A stretch of 64,000 nucleotides of DNA, taken from a bacterium. GTDB taxonomy: Bacteria > Patescibacteria > Paceibacteria > Moranbacterales > UBA1568. Shown piece by piece: positions 55,519 through 64,000 of this stretch (position 1 is its first letter; each line of letters starts with the position of its first letter). The DNA lies in the NCBI GenBank assembly GCA_021821305.1, contig JAKACP010000001.1:372001-436000 (forward strand). The letters are read 5' to 3'. The notes beneath the pieces were generated by a model that saw nothing but the letters and a program-made list of their open reading frames with translations, did not search any database and was not told the origin of the DNA. A program made the position numbers and the translations under genes.

Positions 55519-56124
55519 ATGCATAATGTCATGGAACTCCGTGAATTCGTCGGTATTTTCATAAAGGACAGGAAGGTATTCTTCGGGATCATCCTCGGCT
55601 GTGTCGTCTTGGGAGTGCTCGGGTTCCGGTTCCAGCCGGAAGGGTACCGGGCGACGGTGTCGCTCAACGTGACGCGCGGAGGAGCCGTCGAGACCTCCGA
55701 CTACCGGTATGACCAGTTCTATCGCCTTCAGGCGGACGAGCGGTTCGCGGATACGGTCGTGCGCTGGATCGCCGCGCCCGCCCTCAAGGGGGCTATCGAT
55801 GCCGAGGCCGGCGTGCAAGGCGGTGTCATCCGGGATCTCGAGGCTGTCCGGCTCTCCTCGCAAATGATAGAAGTGACGTATACGGCATCGTCTCCGGTCG
55901 CCTTCGGGAAATACGCCGAGGCGATCGCCGAAGTGATCAACCGCGAATCGGCGTCGCTCAACGAATCCGCGAAGGCGCAGGACTGGTTCATCGTCGTCTC
56001 CGGCGACCCGGCGGTCGGAGACGCCCGGATCGGGTTTTGGCCGATGGCGTCGGGGAGTCTTTTCGCGGGAGTGTTCCTGGCATTCTGGACGGTGCTCGCA
56101 CGGCGGTATTGGAAGAAAGGGTAA
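55519..56124 (+). CDS. Wzz-like polysaccharide chain-length/co-polymerase protein
   Basis: A 201-residue protein with two membrane helices near the ends (about 20-38 and 175-193) and an outer domain between them, the layout of chain-length determinants (Wzz). The N-terminal part FVGIFIKDRKVFFGIILGCV and RFQPEGYRATVSLNV fits. It is much shorter than most Wzz proteins and lacks a tyrosine-kinase part. It lies between two glycosyltransferase genes. Confidence 0.75.
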   Translation: MHNVMELREFVGIFIKDRKVFFGIILGCVVLGVLGFRFQPEGYRATVSLNVTRGGAVETSDYRYDQFYRLQADERFADTVVRWIAAPALKGAIDAEAGVQGGVIRDLEAVRLSSQMIEVTYTASSPVAFGKYAEAIAEVINRESASLNESAKAQDWFIVVSGDPAVGDARIGFWPMASGSLFAGVFLAFWTVLARRYWKKG

Positions 56125-56171
56125 TAATATTTTTTCTACGGCTCCTGGGAGGGAAGATGGGCGGAATTCGT

Positions 56172-57329
56172 ATGAGGATAGGGATAGATGTGAGGTGTCT
56201 GGCGGAGGGACGGCGGAGCGGAGTCGAGGAATACGCGATAGCGCTCCTGTCGGAGCTGTTCCGGATCGATCGGCAGAACGAGTACGTCCTGTTTTTCAAT
56301 GCCTGGGGCGGGGAAGCTCCCGACTTTTCCTGGGCGGAAGGGTACGAGAACGTCTCGGTGCGGCGGTTCCGTATCCCGAACAAATTGCTCAACCTCTCGC
56401 TGTGGTATCTCAACCGGCCCCGGCTCGACCGCCTGATCGGCGGGGCGGATGTCTTTTTCCTCCCCAACATCAATTTCTGCGCCGTGTCCGATGATACGAA
56501 ACTCATCGTCACCGCGCACGACCTTTCGTTCGAGGCGTATCCGGAAACCTTTTCCTGGAAACAGCGGGTATGGCATTTTTTCGTGAATCCGAAAAAGCTG
56601 TTCCGTCGCGCCGACCGGATACTCGCCGTGTCGCGATCGACCAAGGAAGATCTCGTCGCCCGCTACGGTATCAAGGCGTCTCGGATCGAGGTCGTGCCGA
56701 GCGGTATCGACCCGCACTTCCGGGAGTACGACCGCAACGATCCGAAGCTCCTTGAGATGAAGGCGAAATATCATCTGCCCTACAGCTTCATCCTCTATCT
56801 CGGCGCGTTCGAGCCGCGCAAGAACATCGTCTCGATCATTCGTGCGTTCGGCGCGCTCAAGAAGGCCCGTCACCCGGAACTCGAAAAACTCTCGCTCGTT
56901 CTCGCCGGTGTTTCGGGGTGGAAAGAGTCATCGATACTCGAGGAGATACGGCGTTCCCCGTGGAGCGGACACATACTCCTGCCCGGTTTCATCGACGCCG
57001 AAGACAAGGCGGCGGTCTACAACCTCGCCAGCTGTTTCGCCTACCCGTCGCTCTACGAAGGGTTCGGCTTCCCGCCGCTCGAAGCGCTCGCCTGCGGCGT
57101 ACCGGTGGTCACTTCGCACTCGACCTCGCTTCCGGAGATCGTCGGGGATGCGGCGGTGCTCGTCGACCCGCACCGACCCGAAGAACTCTTCCGGGCGTTC
57201 GAGCAGGTGCTCCTCGACAAGGGGCTCCGCGCGACGCTTCACGAGAAGGGGTTGGTCCGCGCCAAGCGGTTCCTCTGGGGCGAGACCGCTCGTCGCGTTC
57301 TCGCGGAATTCGGGAAAACCGGTTCTTGA
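56172..57329 (+). CDS. Glycosyltransferase family 4
   Basis: A 385-residue GT-B protein beginning [20 protein letters not shown], with [20 protein letters not shown] and [20 protein letters not shown] as donor-binding region. This is similar to mannosyl/rhamnosyl transferases of the WbaZ/mannosyltransferase type. An ATG at 56157 with GGAGGG close by is an alternative start. It completes the surface-polysaccharide group. Confidence 0.92.
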   Translation: MRIGIDVRCLAEGRRSGVEEYAIALLSELFRIDRQNEYVLFFNAWGGEAPDFSWAEGYENVSVRRFRIPNKLLNLSLWYLNRPRLDRLIGGADVFFLPNINFCAVSDDTKLIVTAHDLSFEAYPETFSWKQRVWHFFVNPKKLFRRADRILAVSRSTKEDLVARYGIKASRIEVVPSGIDPHFREYDRNDPKLLEMKAKYHLPYSFILYLGAFEPRKNIVSIIRAFGALKKARHPELEKLSLVLAGVSGWKESSILEEIRRSPWSGHILLPGFIDAEDKAAVYNLASCFAYPSLYEGFGFPPLEALACGVPVVTSHSTSLPEIVGDAAVLVDPHRPEELFRAFEQVLLDKGLRATLHEKGLVRAKRFLWGETARRVLAEFGKTGS

Positions 57330-57426
57330 CAGGTTCTTCTTTCCTATTTTTTTTTCTGCTATACTGGAATCGCTTGGCCGTCAGGTCGGACGGACACATG
57401 AACATAAAATGGGTAAAGAAGAATCT

Positions 57427-57660
57427 ATGACGTTTCAGAGGAATGTCGGGGGAGCGGATCGTATCATCCGCATCGTGCTCGGTTTGGTCATCATGGCTGT
57501 CGGTGCGTACTTCGGGTCGCCGTGGGGACTGCTCGGTATCGTCGTCCTCGCGACGGGTATTTTCCGATATTGCCTGCTTTACTCCGTCTGCGGCGCCTCC
57601 ACCTGCAAAGTGAAGCCGGTGTCCGGCGAGACAAGCGGCGATACGTCGGTACGGCAATAG
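57427..57660 (+). CDS. DUF2892 (YgaP-type) membrane protein
   Basis: A 77-residue protein: MTFQRNVGGADRIIRIVLGL, a first membrane helix, a glycine turn (FGSPWGLLG) and a second helix ending FRYCLLYSVCGASTCK. This is the YgaP-like DUF2892 module, here without a rhodanese domain. The cysteines near the end (CLLYSVC, TC) recur in the family. A TATACT lies at 57360-57365. A start at the ATG at 57409 is possible. Confidence 0.85.
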   Translation: MTFQRNVGGADRIIRIVLGLVIMAVGAYFGSPWGLLGIVVLATGIFRYCLLYSVCGASTCKVKPVSGETSGDTSVRQ

Positions 57661-57700
57661 CTCTATCATAAAAAAATAAACATAAGTAAAGAAAAATCAT

Positions 57701-59053
57701 ATGGCACAGGATTCGAAGAAACACCTTTCGCCGTTGTCCGCGATGTTGGTCGCGATGCTCTCGCTCGGTCTCTTCACCGGCGGGACGGCGCTCATGGTAA
57801 AGACAGGCGTGGTATCGGCCGCTCCGTTCGCGTTCGTCCTGGGAGACGAAGATGAAGATGAAGACGAAGACAAGGATGATGATAAGGACAGCAAGGACGA
57901 GGACGACGAGAAGGATGACGACGGCAAGGACGAAGATGATGATAAGGACAGCAAGGACGAGGACGACGAGAAGGATGACGACGGAAAGGACGAGGACGAC
58001 GACCGTGATGATGAATCGGAGAAGCTCTCCGGACGGGGCGGGGATTCCGAGTCCGATGAGGATGGCAAGGACGAGGATGAAGAAGACGGAATGGAGGATG
58101 AAGACGAAAACGAAGATGGTGATGATGGTCTCAAGGACCTCATGGAAAAGGTAGCGGAATCGGAGAAGGAGATCTTCGAGAAACAGCGAGAGGGCGTGGA
58201 TGCCACGGCCGCGCTCGCACGGATCGCATCGGCGAAGGGAGTCCTCGAGGCCTACAAGGCCGCGGTCGCCGCGGGAAATTTCGGGGAAGCCGACCGGTTG
58301 GCGAGAGAGATCAAGAAGCTCTCTCATTTCGCGGTGGAAGAGGATCTGCATGACGCGAAGAAATCGTCGGAGCGACTGAAGCAGGCGCAGGAAAAGATAG
58401 CCAAGGCCAAGGCCAAGATAGCCCTCCTTGCCGCCGCGGGCGGATCGACAGGAGGCCTCGTGGAACTGCTCGCCGGAGCGGAGGCCAAAGTCGCCGCAGG
58501 GAACGCTCTTCTGCCCTCGGGGGACTTCATGAACGCGGAGAGCCTGTTCAAGGAAGCGAAGAGCATCGCGAACCGCGTGAAGGATATGGCTGAAAACGCA
58601 CTCTATGCGATCGGCGGGAGCGACGATGATTTCGATGACGATCACGAGGAGTTCTCGGAAGAAGTGTCGGATGAACTCGACGATATCGCCGAGATCGAGG
58701 AAGACGACGACCGGGTGAACGCGATCAAGGCGATCGTGTCGAAGCAGAAAGCGTCCGGACTCGCGGTCGCGGCGTCCGTCCAGCTCGCGCAGGAGCGGAG
58801 CGCGCTTGCGAAGTTCTTCCTCGGATCGGATGACCTGTCGCTCGGATCGATCCAAGCGAAGATCGCCGAGAACGCCGCGAACGCGGCTGCGCTCCGGGCC
58901 CTCGCGCAGTCTTCCGGTGATGCCGATATCCAGGAACTGCTCACCGAGCAGGCGGAGCGGATCGAATCCGAGAACGTCAAACTCCAGGCATTCGTCGGTG
59001 CACAAGCCGATTCCAACGGCCTCTTCGGGTGGCTGGTCGATCTCTTCGTGTAG
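57701..59053 (+). CDS. Secreted protein with long acidic repeat region
   Basis: A 450-residue protein: signal peptide (about 1-41, ending SAA), an Asp/Glu/Lys-rich region (about 48-145), then an alanine-rich helical part (about 150-440) with coiled-coil character. The acidic part holds two near-perfect 20-residue repeats with DDDKDSKDEDDE cores. There is no membrane anchor at the C-terminus. It may bind cations such as calcium at the cell surface. I recognise no family for the helical part. Confidence 0.82.
   Translation: MAQDSKKHLSPLSAMLVAMLSLGLFTGGTALMVKTGVVSAAPFAFVLGDEDEDEDEDKDDDKDSKDEDDEKDDDGKDEDDDKDSKDEDDEKDDDGKDEDDDRDDESEKLSGRGGDSESDEDGKDEDEEDGMEDEDENEDGDDGLKDLMEKVAESEKEIFEKQREGVDATAALARIASAKGVLEAYKAAVAAGNFGEADRLAREIKKLSHFAVEEDLHDAKKSSERLKQAQEKIAKAKAKIALLAAAGGSTGGLVELLAGAEAKVAAGNALLPSGDFMNAESLFKEAKSIANRVKDMAENALYAIGGSDDDFDDDHEEFSEEVSDELDDIAEIEEDDDRVNAIKAIVSKQKASGLAVAASVQLAQERSALAKFFLGSDDLSLGSIQAKIAENAANAAALRALAQSSGDADIQELLTEQAERIESENVKLQAFVGAQADSNGLFGWLVDLFV
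57875..57994 (+). repeat. Two 60-bp tandem repeats in the acidic protein gene
   Basis: Units 57875-57934 and 57935-57994 differ at two positions near the unit ends and each encode 20 residues. Confidence 0.85.
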
Positions 59054-59071
59054 GAGGAATGATACGGCTTC

Positions 59072-59110
59072 GAGGATCCTCTCCGACAAGAGAGGATCCT
59101 CGTCTTTTTT
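59072..59110 (+). terminator. Intrinsic terminator
   Basis: GAGGATCCTCT (59072-59082) / AGAGGATCCTC (59091-59101), then GTCTTTTTT. Confidence 0.88.
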
Positions 59111-59151
59111 GAGAATCGCCCCTGACCCGTAAGTGTCGTAGGCACGGATAC

Positions 59152-59180
59152 TTGCATTCGATCAATTTTCGTGTTATAAT
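59152..59180 (+). promoter_or_regulatory. Promoter of the SAM decarboxylase gene
   Basis: TTGCAT (59152-59157), a 17-nt spacer, TATAAT (59175-59180) with an extended TGT. The -10 ends 6 nt before a GTG at 59187. Confidence 0.7.
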
Positions 59181-59186
59181 GTTATC

Positions 59187-59618
59187 GTGAGCCTTTACCA
59201 GAGCGATTTTTTTATGTCTGAAGCGAAACAGCCCCATTTCGGGGAACATCTGACCATCGATGGGTACGGCGGATCATACGAGAAGCTGAATGATCGGGAC
59301 CTCATCCTCTCCTGTCTCTCGGAACTCCCGGGGAAACTCGGGATGCATCCCCTCGCCGAACCCGTGGTATATGCCGCGGCGGACAATCAGATCAAGGATC
59401 CCGGCGGCTGGAGCGGATTCGTCGTCATCGCGGAGAGCCATATCAGTATTCACACCTTCCCGAAACGGCGATTCGTCAGCATCGATGCCTACACCTGCAA
59501 GAACGGCATCGATCAGTCCGTCATCGAACGATATTTCCAGGAAGCGTTCTCCCTCGAGGACATGGAAACCAATTTCATCATCCGTGGGAAAAAATATCCG
59601 CAGGAAAACCTCGCATAA
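59187..59618 (+). CDS. speD: S-adenosylmethionine decarboxylase proenzyme
   Basis: A 143-residue SpeH-type proenzyme. The self-cleavage site is the Glu-Ser pair in IAESHISIHTFP (Ser84 from the GTG start), where serine becomes the pyruvoyl cofactor; the catalytic cysteine lies in AYTCKNG. It makes decarboxylated SAM for spermidine synthesis. No spermidine synthase gene is in the window. The GTG at 59187 sits where the transcript should start (leaderless); the ATG at 59214 is the alternative and lacks a ribosome site. Confidence 0.9.
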   Translation: MSLYQSDFFMSEAKQPHFGEHLTIDGYGGSYEKLNDRDLILSCLSELPGKLGMHPLAEPVVYAAADNQIKDPGGWSGFVVIAESHISIHTFPKRRFVSIDAYTCKNGIDQSVIERYFQEAFSLEDMETNFIIRGKKYPQENLA

Positions 59619-59684
59619 AAACACCAACACCTTCTTCTTGTAGTCGACTTTCGGTTCTTTTAAAATTTTTCAGAGGAGGCAATC

Positions 59685-60239
59685 ATGCCGAAATGGATCA
59701 AGTGGTTCGTGGGAGCGGCATTCGCGCTTGCCGTGGTTCTCGGGTTCGCGAGTGTCGTCGCCGGGGAGTACTGGTGGATCAGTCTGCTCGTCAACGTGAC
59801 GACGGTCGTCGCGTGGGCACTCGGAATCGTCATCAGTATCGTTGCGGTCGCCAAAGGCAGTGCCATGAAAGAGAAGATGGGTGTTTCGCTCCGAGTGTAC
59901 CTGTCACTCGTGGCGACGACCGAGATCCTCTACACGGTCGGAGCGCTCATGATCCTCTCGTCGATGGGGGTCAATGTCATACAACACCTGGCGGATCGCG
60001 ATTTCTGGAAATTCTACGAGATCATGAGCCAGTTCGACGTGACGACCATCGAGATCATCGGGGCGGTCGGCTGGGCCGGGTTCGTCATCAACCGGGGGGT
60101 GTCGTTCCTGAGTCCCGGCTATCTCCTGATGGCCGGGGGAACGAAACTTCATCCGTATTTCCGGGTCTCGGCCTGGACGGAAATCCTGCTCGAGATCGCG
60201 ACGACGATCCTCATTTTTCTCTCGCTCTGGTTCAAATGA
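59685..60239 (+). CDS. Polytopic membrane protein, unknown
   Basis: A 184-residue protein with four to five predicted membrane helices (about 7-27, 33-57, 68-92, 118-148, 160-182). GAGGAGG precedes the ATG. No family is recognised. It faces a GNAT acetyltransferase gene across a shared terminator. Confidence 0.75.
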   Translation: MPKWIKWFVGAAFALAVVLGFASVVAGEYWWISLLVNVTTVVAWALGIVISIVAVAKGSAMKEKMGVSLRVYLSLVATTEILYTVGALMILSSMGVNVIQHLADRDFWKFYEIMSQFDVTTIEIIGAVGWAGFVINRGVSFLSPGYLLMAGGTKLHPYFRVSAWTEILLEIATTILIFLSLWFK

Positions 60240-60254
60240 CCGGGCAAAAAAACA

Positions 60255-60287
60255 CGGGAAAGCGAATTATTCGCTTTCCCGTTTTTG
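60255..60287. terminator. Terminator between convergent genes
   Basis: CGGGAAAGCGAA (60255-60266) / TTCGCTTTCCCG (60270-60281) with T run on the plus strand and A run before it on the other. Confidence 0.88.
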
Positions 60288-61013
60288 TTAACGAAGCATG
60301 ACTTTTGCAGTCACGAACTGTGCAAGTTTCGTGAGCATCTTCATGCGGTGGGCATATCTGTAGAAAGAGCTTTCCCAGAGCATAAGCACTCCGTAATCGA
60401 GACTGTCCGGATCCTCCATATACCCGGGGATGATTTTCACGATACGGAAGCCGTTCGACTGATAGAGTCTGATTTCCGGGTCGCGGGTCTTGCCATCGCG
60501 GTTTTTCCCAAGAACATAATCCTCGATACTCATCTTATCGGCGTATTTATGGTAGCTCGGAATACGAGAACCAAGGAATACTCCTTTCTTTCCGGCGAGA
60601 ATTCCCGAGATGAGAAAAGATGTGCTGATGAGTCTTTCCGAGACATTGTTTCCCTGACTGTCGGGGGAAACCGAGAGGTCTACGCCGAAGGCATATTCGC
60701 CACTTTCATCATGTCCCGCCAACGTTCCGTTACTGCTGATTTCATCCCAGTTTTGGCAGCTCATGATGGAGTCTTCAGTTTTGTAGACAAAGGTCACCGT
60801 GCCGATTATTTTTCCCCCCTTGAGCGCACAGTAGAGGAGATCAGGATTTTTCAATTGCAATTCCATCTTCTCTTCATCCCAGACATATCTCTGTGGAACC
60901 GGTGGCGGCCACGCCGCCTTGTTTACATCAACAAAACCCTGGATAAGCTTTGACCGGGGGTAGCCGGTCGCAAGCAATTCTGAGGCACGAAATATCCTGA
61001 TTTTTTCGCTCAC
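60288..61013 (-). CDS. GNAT-family N-acetyltransferase
   Basis: A 241-residue protein. The acetyl-CoA fold is seen in YCALKGGKIIGTVTFVYKTE, the strand-helix DLSVSPDSQGNNVSERLIST and the late RLYQSNGFRIVKIIPGYM. The pyrophosphate-loop signature is degenerate (SQGNNV). It starts at GTG with AAAGGAG 8 nt upstream on its strand. The substrate is unknown. It is AT-richer than nearby housekeeping genes. Confidence 0.8.
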   Translation of the reverse strand: MSEKIRIFRASELLATGYPRSKLIQGFVDVNKAAWPPPVPQRYVWDEEKMELQLKNPDLLYCALKGGKIIGTVTFVYKTEDSIMSCQNWDEISSNGTLAGHDESGEYAFGVDLSVSPDSQGNNVSERLISTSFLISGILAGKKGVFLGSRIPSYHKYADKMSIEDYVLGKNRDGKTRDPEIRLYQSNGFRIVKIIPGYMEDPDSLDYGVLMLWESSFYRYAHRMKMLTKLAQFVTAKVMLR

Positions 61014-61148
61014 GGGCGACTCCTTTCTTCCATGTTGTAAATGTGCATCAGGTTATTCTAACACGAATACAATCAGTTGTCAATAATGAAAGTCATATGG
61101 AGTATAGTATAATTTCAAAAACAATCCGTGTAATGTACCAAAAAATAC

Positions 61149-62777
61149 ATGCTCTTCGAAGGTGACTTGATTATGCTGTTCGTTGTAGCTTTTTTGCTTC
61201 TTTTTCTTGGCGGATTTGTTGTCTATAAAAATCCGAAAAGTTGGGTACACAGGAGTTATGCCTTGCTATCCTTTTCTCTGCTCGTTTGGATTTTTTCCTC
61301 ATATTTTGAAGATACTGTCGCCAGTCCCTTCTATGGAGATCTGCTGTTGCGCGTCGACTTCTCGTCCGCATTGTTCGCTGCTTTCTTCTTGTTGCTCTTC
61401 TGCTTTGAGCTTTCCAAAAAGATCATAGACAGATTTTCCTATTTTCGGTGGGCGATTTTTCTCTTTCCCGTAGTTGGTTCTTTGCTTATATTTTTTTCTG
61501 ATTACGTCATAAGCGGATTTTATACCGATTCGTTCGGAGTCCTGATTCCGACTTTTGGCATGTTCGGATTCATGTATAATTTTTTGATCGTAGCGATTTC
61601 GCTTATCAGTATCAGCCTGATCGTTTACGAGTATAAGTCCGCCGGCCAGGCCGAAAAGGCGCAATACATATATCTGCTTATCGGGATCTCCCTGACGGTT
61701 ACGGTCGCCTTACTTACGAATATTCTTTTGACCGATTACATAAAGAATAGTCCGGACTACGGAGTCTATAGCCGTCTGGGCATTTTCAGCTCCGTTTTCA
61801 TAGCGATATTTCCTGGATACGCGATGTTGAGATATCGCCTGCTCAACATGAAAGTCATTGCCACGGAATCCCTTTCTTTCATCATTCTTCTGGTCACGTT
61901 CGTACAGATTTTTCTTGCCGAAAACCCCTATCAGCTGCTTATACGAGGACTTGTATTCATGGCGATGCTTGTCCTCATCGGCATGCTTCTGAAATCGGTC
62001 GAGACTGAAGTCGAGCGCAAGGAGGAACTGCAGGAGATGGCGAACAAACTCGCGATAACGAACGAGGAGCTCAAGCGTCTCGACAATTCGAAATCCGAGT
62101 TCATCTCGATCGCCTCGCACCAGCTGCGCACCCCGCTCACCGCGATCAAGGGGTTCCTCTCGCTCATCCTCGAGGGATCGTACGGCAAGATCACTCCGCA
62201 GATCGAGGACGTGATCAACAAGGTGTACTCGGCCAACGGCCACCTCGTCGAGCTTGTGGAGAATCTCCTCAACGTCTCGCGCATCGATTCGGGACGCATC
62301 CAGTATCAGTTCGCGCCCGCGGATATCACCGAGGTCATCCGTGAGCTCGCCGATTCGATGACGATCATCGCCAAAGGCAGGGGCCTCGCGCTCTCGTTCA
62401 CGTATCCGGAGCGACCGATCGAGCCTTTCGACATGGACGTGCAGAAAATCCGCGAAGTCGTCTCCAATCTCATCGACAACGCCATCAAATACACCAAGGA
62501 AGGAAGCATCGCGGTTTCCCTCGAGCGGCGGGGCGATACGGCCCGGATCACCGTCTCGGATACGGGTATCGGTATCGCGCCGGAGGACATCCATCAGCTG
62601 TTCCAGAAGTTCCGTCGCGGCGCCGGCGCGGGCAAGGTGAACGTCTCGGGGACCGGGCTCGGTCTCTATGTGGCCAAATCCTTCGTCGACGCGCACGGCG
62701 GCAGTCTCTCCATCGAGTCGGATGGTGTCGGCAAAGGCTCGCGGTTCATCGTCGAACTTCCCCTCCGGAAGAAGTAG
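61149..62777 (+). CDS. Membrane sensor histidine kinase
   Basis: A 542-residue protein with eight or so N-terminal membrane helices (about 1-275, a histidine-kinase 7TM-like sensor), a coiled coil, an HisKA domain with the phospho-accepting His324 (ASHQLRTPLTAIKG) and an HATPase domain (NLIDNAIKYTKEG, DTGIGIAPEDI, GTGLGLYVAK). The first half is AT-rich and the catalytic half GC-rich, which suggests a domain join. The double-receiver gene follows 70 nt later. Confidence 0.92.
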   Translation: MLFEGDLIMLFVVAFLLLFLGGFVVYKNPKSWVHRSYALLSFSLLVWIFSSYFEDTVASPFYGDLLLRVDFSSALFAAFFLLLFCFELSKKIIDRFSYFRWAIFLFPVVGSLLIFFSDYVISGFYTDSFGVLIPTFGMFGFMYNFLIVAISLISISLIVYEYKSAGQAEKAQYIYLLIGISLTVTVALLTNILLTDYIKNSPDYGVYSRLGIFSSVFIAIFPGYAMLRYRLLNMKVIATESLSFIILLVTFVQIFLAENPYQLLIRGLVFMAMLVLIGMLLKSVETEVERKEELQEMANKLAITNEELKRLDNSKSEFISIASHQLRTPLTAIKGFLSLILEGSYGKITPQIEDVINKVYSANGHLVELVENLLNVSRIDSGRIQYQFAPADITEVIRELADSMTIIAKGRGLALSFTYPERPIEPFDMDVQKIREVVSNLIDNAIKYTKEGSIAVSLERRGDTARITVSDTGIGIAPEDIHQLFQKFRRGAGAGKVNVSGTGLGLYVAKSFVDAHGGSLSIESDGVGKGSRFIVELPLRKK

Positions 62778-62847
62778 CCCTCCGCGGGGAAGCGTTTGCC
62801 TCGGCGGAGACCCTCTGGTATCCTGAAGAACATCCTAATAACACCAT

Positions 62848-63648
62848 ATGCCGAAAATACTGCTGGTCGAGGACGATCCGCTCATAGCGGAAATCTATGT
62901 GAAGAAATTCGAAACGGCCGATTACGAGGTGGTCAACGTGACGACCGGAAAAGCCGTGCTGAAGGCGGTCGAGGAAGGCCCGTTCGATCTCGTGCTGCTC
63001 GATCTCGTCATACCGGAAATGGGCGGGATGGAGGTGCTCAAGGAGCTTCGGACGAACGCGAAATACCCATCCGATCTCAAGGTCGTCGTCTTCAGCAATC
63101 TTTCCGACCCGGAAGACCGGAAAAAGGCCATCGATCTCGGGGCCAACGGTTTCATCCAGAAAACCGACTACACCCCGTCCAAACTGATCCTCGAAGTGGA
63201 GCGACTCCTCCGGCTCTTCGAGGAGCAGGGTAGGAACGAGACGAGATCCGATGCACCGCCCGCGAAGAACGGCAAGCGGATCCTGTTCATCGAGGATGAG
63301 CCGGTATTCGTCGACATGTTCGGACGCCGACTCGCCCAGGACGGTTACGAGATCGTCCCGCACGGGCATGGCGTCTCGGCGGTCGAGGCGGCGATGAAGG
63401 AGCATTTCGATCTCGTCATCACCGATGCGATGCTCCCGAACATGACGGGGCAGGAAGTGATCGAACGGCTCAAGTCCGATGACCGGACCAAACATATCCC
63501 GATATTCCTCCTGTCCGCCTCGCTCGAGGCGGAGGAGATGGAGAGATTGTCTCAGTCGGACGACGTCTTCAAGGCGTTTCTCAAGACGCAGATCACGCCC
63601 ACGGAACTCGCCCGCGAGGTGAGCCTTTTGTTCAAGAATAACGGATAA
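62848..63648 (+). CDS. Response regulator with two receiver domains
   Basis: A 266-residue protein of two CheY-like domains in series without an output domain. The phospho-acceptors are Asp52 (LVLLDLVIPEMGG) and Asp193 (LVITDAMLPNMTG). The first has KTD where the conserved lysine lies; the second has KAFLKTQ. It is probably the partner of the histidine kinase upstream, acting through protein contacts. Confidence 0.9.
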   Translation: MPKILLVEDDPLIAEIYVKKFETADYEVVNVTTGKAVLKAVEEGPFDLVLLDLVIPEMGGMEVLKELRTNAKYPSDLKVVVFSNLSDPEDRKKAIDLGANGFIQKTDYTPSKLILEVERLLRLFEEQGRNETRSDAPPAKNGKRILFIEDEPVFVDMFGRRLAQDGYEIVPHGHGVSAVEAAMKEHFDLVITDAMLPNMTGQEVIERLKSDDRTKHIPIFLLSASLEAEEMERLSQSDDVFKAFLKTQITPTELAREVSLLFKNNG

Positions 63649-63653
63649 GGTAT

Positions 63654-64000
63654 ATGAAGGGGAGACTGCTCATCGCCGAGACGCCGCGGCATATCGGCGA
63701 AACCGTGACGATAGCCGGCTGGGTGTCGGTCCGTCGCGATCATGGCAAGCTCATATTTCTCGATATCCGCGATCGGAGCGGATCGGTGCAGGCGATCGTG
63801 CTCCCGTCCGCGGGCCCGGCCTATGAGGCGGCGCAGGAAATCCGGAGCGAACACGTCGTCGCGATCGAGGGACTCGTGAAGGAACGTCCCGGCGGAGCGG
63901 AAAAGGCCGGCTCGGCCCTCGGTGGCATCGAGCTGGAAATCTCCGCGATACGGACGATATCCGCTCCGGCGGAGACGCTTCCGTTCGAGATCTCCGTCCC
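63654..64000 (+). CDS. aspS: Aspartyl-tRNA synthetase, N-terminal part (cut by window end)
   Basis: The frame starts at the ATG at 63654 and runs out of the window. The N-terminal OB fold reads TVTIAGWVSVRRDHGKLIFL, then DIRDRSGSVQAIV, typical of aspartyl-tRNA synthetases. About 115 residues are visible, so the catalytic domain is not seen. AsnS or LysS would be alternatives; the RRDHGKLIFLDIRD wording favours AspS. Confidence 0.85.
   Translation, partial: MKGRLLIAETPRHIGETVTIAGWVSVRRDHGKLIFLDIRDRSGSVQAIVLPSAGPAYEAAQEIRSEHVVAIEGLVKERPGGAEKAGSALGGIELEISAIRTISAPAETLPFEISV

Noticed and set aside
57875..57994. Tandem repeats as a CRISPR array
   Set aside because: The 60-bp units are adjacent without spacers and are in frame within a coding sequence.

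Overview
The window looks like a chromosome segment from a Candidate Phyla Radiation (Patescibacteria, probably Parcubacteria-like) bacterium. The evidence is a compact gene layout, small conserved proteins without a recognisable family, a type IV pilus cluster with pilM/N/O/B/T/C/D but no secretin or PilP (which suits a single-membrane cell), GatC and GatA next to ligA, and a SecD with an inserted foldase-like domain. UGA is used as a stop throughout, so the code is standard. Most of the host sequence is GC-rich. Two stretches (about 1.9-6.2 kb and 12.9-18.6 kb) are visibly more AT-rich, which suggests acquired DNA. This assignment is inference; no rRNA lies in the window.

Left part (1-19.2 kb): after a sulfite-oxidase-like molybdoenzyme, a small membrane protein and a peptidoglycan-binding lipoprotein comes tRNA-Ser(GCT), used as an insertion hot spot. 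A 4.3 kb element (1883-6202) sits exactly at the tRNA 3' end. It has an unusual plan: a large serine recombinase flanked by 120-bp perfect inverted repeats (A/A'), then a cargo block (Xre and ArsR-type regulators, nitroreductase, DoxX-like protein) flanked by about 272-bp near-perfect inverted repeats (B/B'). The internal A'-B junction is an intact inverted copy of the attachment site predicted for the excised circle, so the circle would resemble the yeast 2-micron plasmid plan of two unique arms separated by inverted repeats. Next to it lies a 12.5 kb copper/redox island (about 6.2-18.7 kb) bounded by 465-bp identical direct repeats that start at the same CCGC core. It carries a multicopper oxidase, a DsbA-like oxidoreductase, an unknown HIHP/LHTHG protein, a GCASCG membrane protein, DUF302, a lycopene-cyclase-like membrane protein, a CDF transporter, a copper-type P-ATPase with a CPD motif, a CuA-type cupredoxin, a C39-like peptidase and M23 peptidases.

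Middle part (20-36 kb): a phospholipase D-like synthase, a DUF1294 protein, ComF and ClpC, then the type IV pilus/competence block pilM-pilN-pilO-pilB-response regulator-pilT-pilC-two major pilins-pilD-three minor pilins. ComF and the pilus fit natural DNA uptake.

Right part (36-64 kb): housekeeping and cell-surface genes: ligA, gatC, gatA, a 51-residue arginine-rich peptide gene, a Nudix hydrolase, an ABC-F ATPase, secD-secF, tyrS, pheS-pheT, the RNase P RNA, a polysaccharide gene group (polyprenyl glycosylphosphotransferase, two glycosyltransferases, a Wzz-like protein), an acidic-repeat secreted protein, S-adenosylmethionine decarboxylase, a histidine kinase, a double-receiver protein, and the start of aspS.

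Regulation: sigma70-like promoters (TTGACA/TATAAT types) are easy to find. In several genes the -10 hexamer ends 6-8 nt before the start codon, which predicts leaderless mRNAs. Several non-coding stretches contain strong dyads (41.3-41.7, 43.7 and 54.2-54.4 kb) that known features do not explain.
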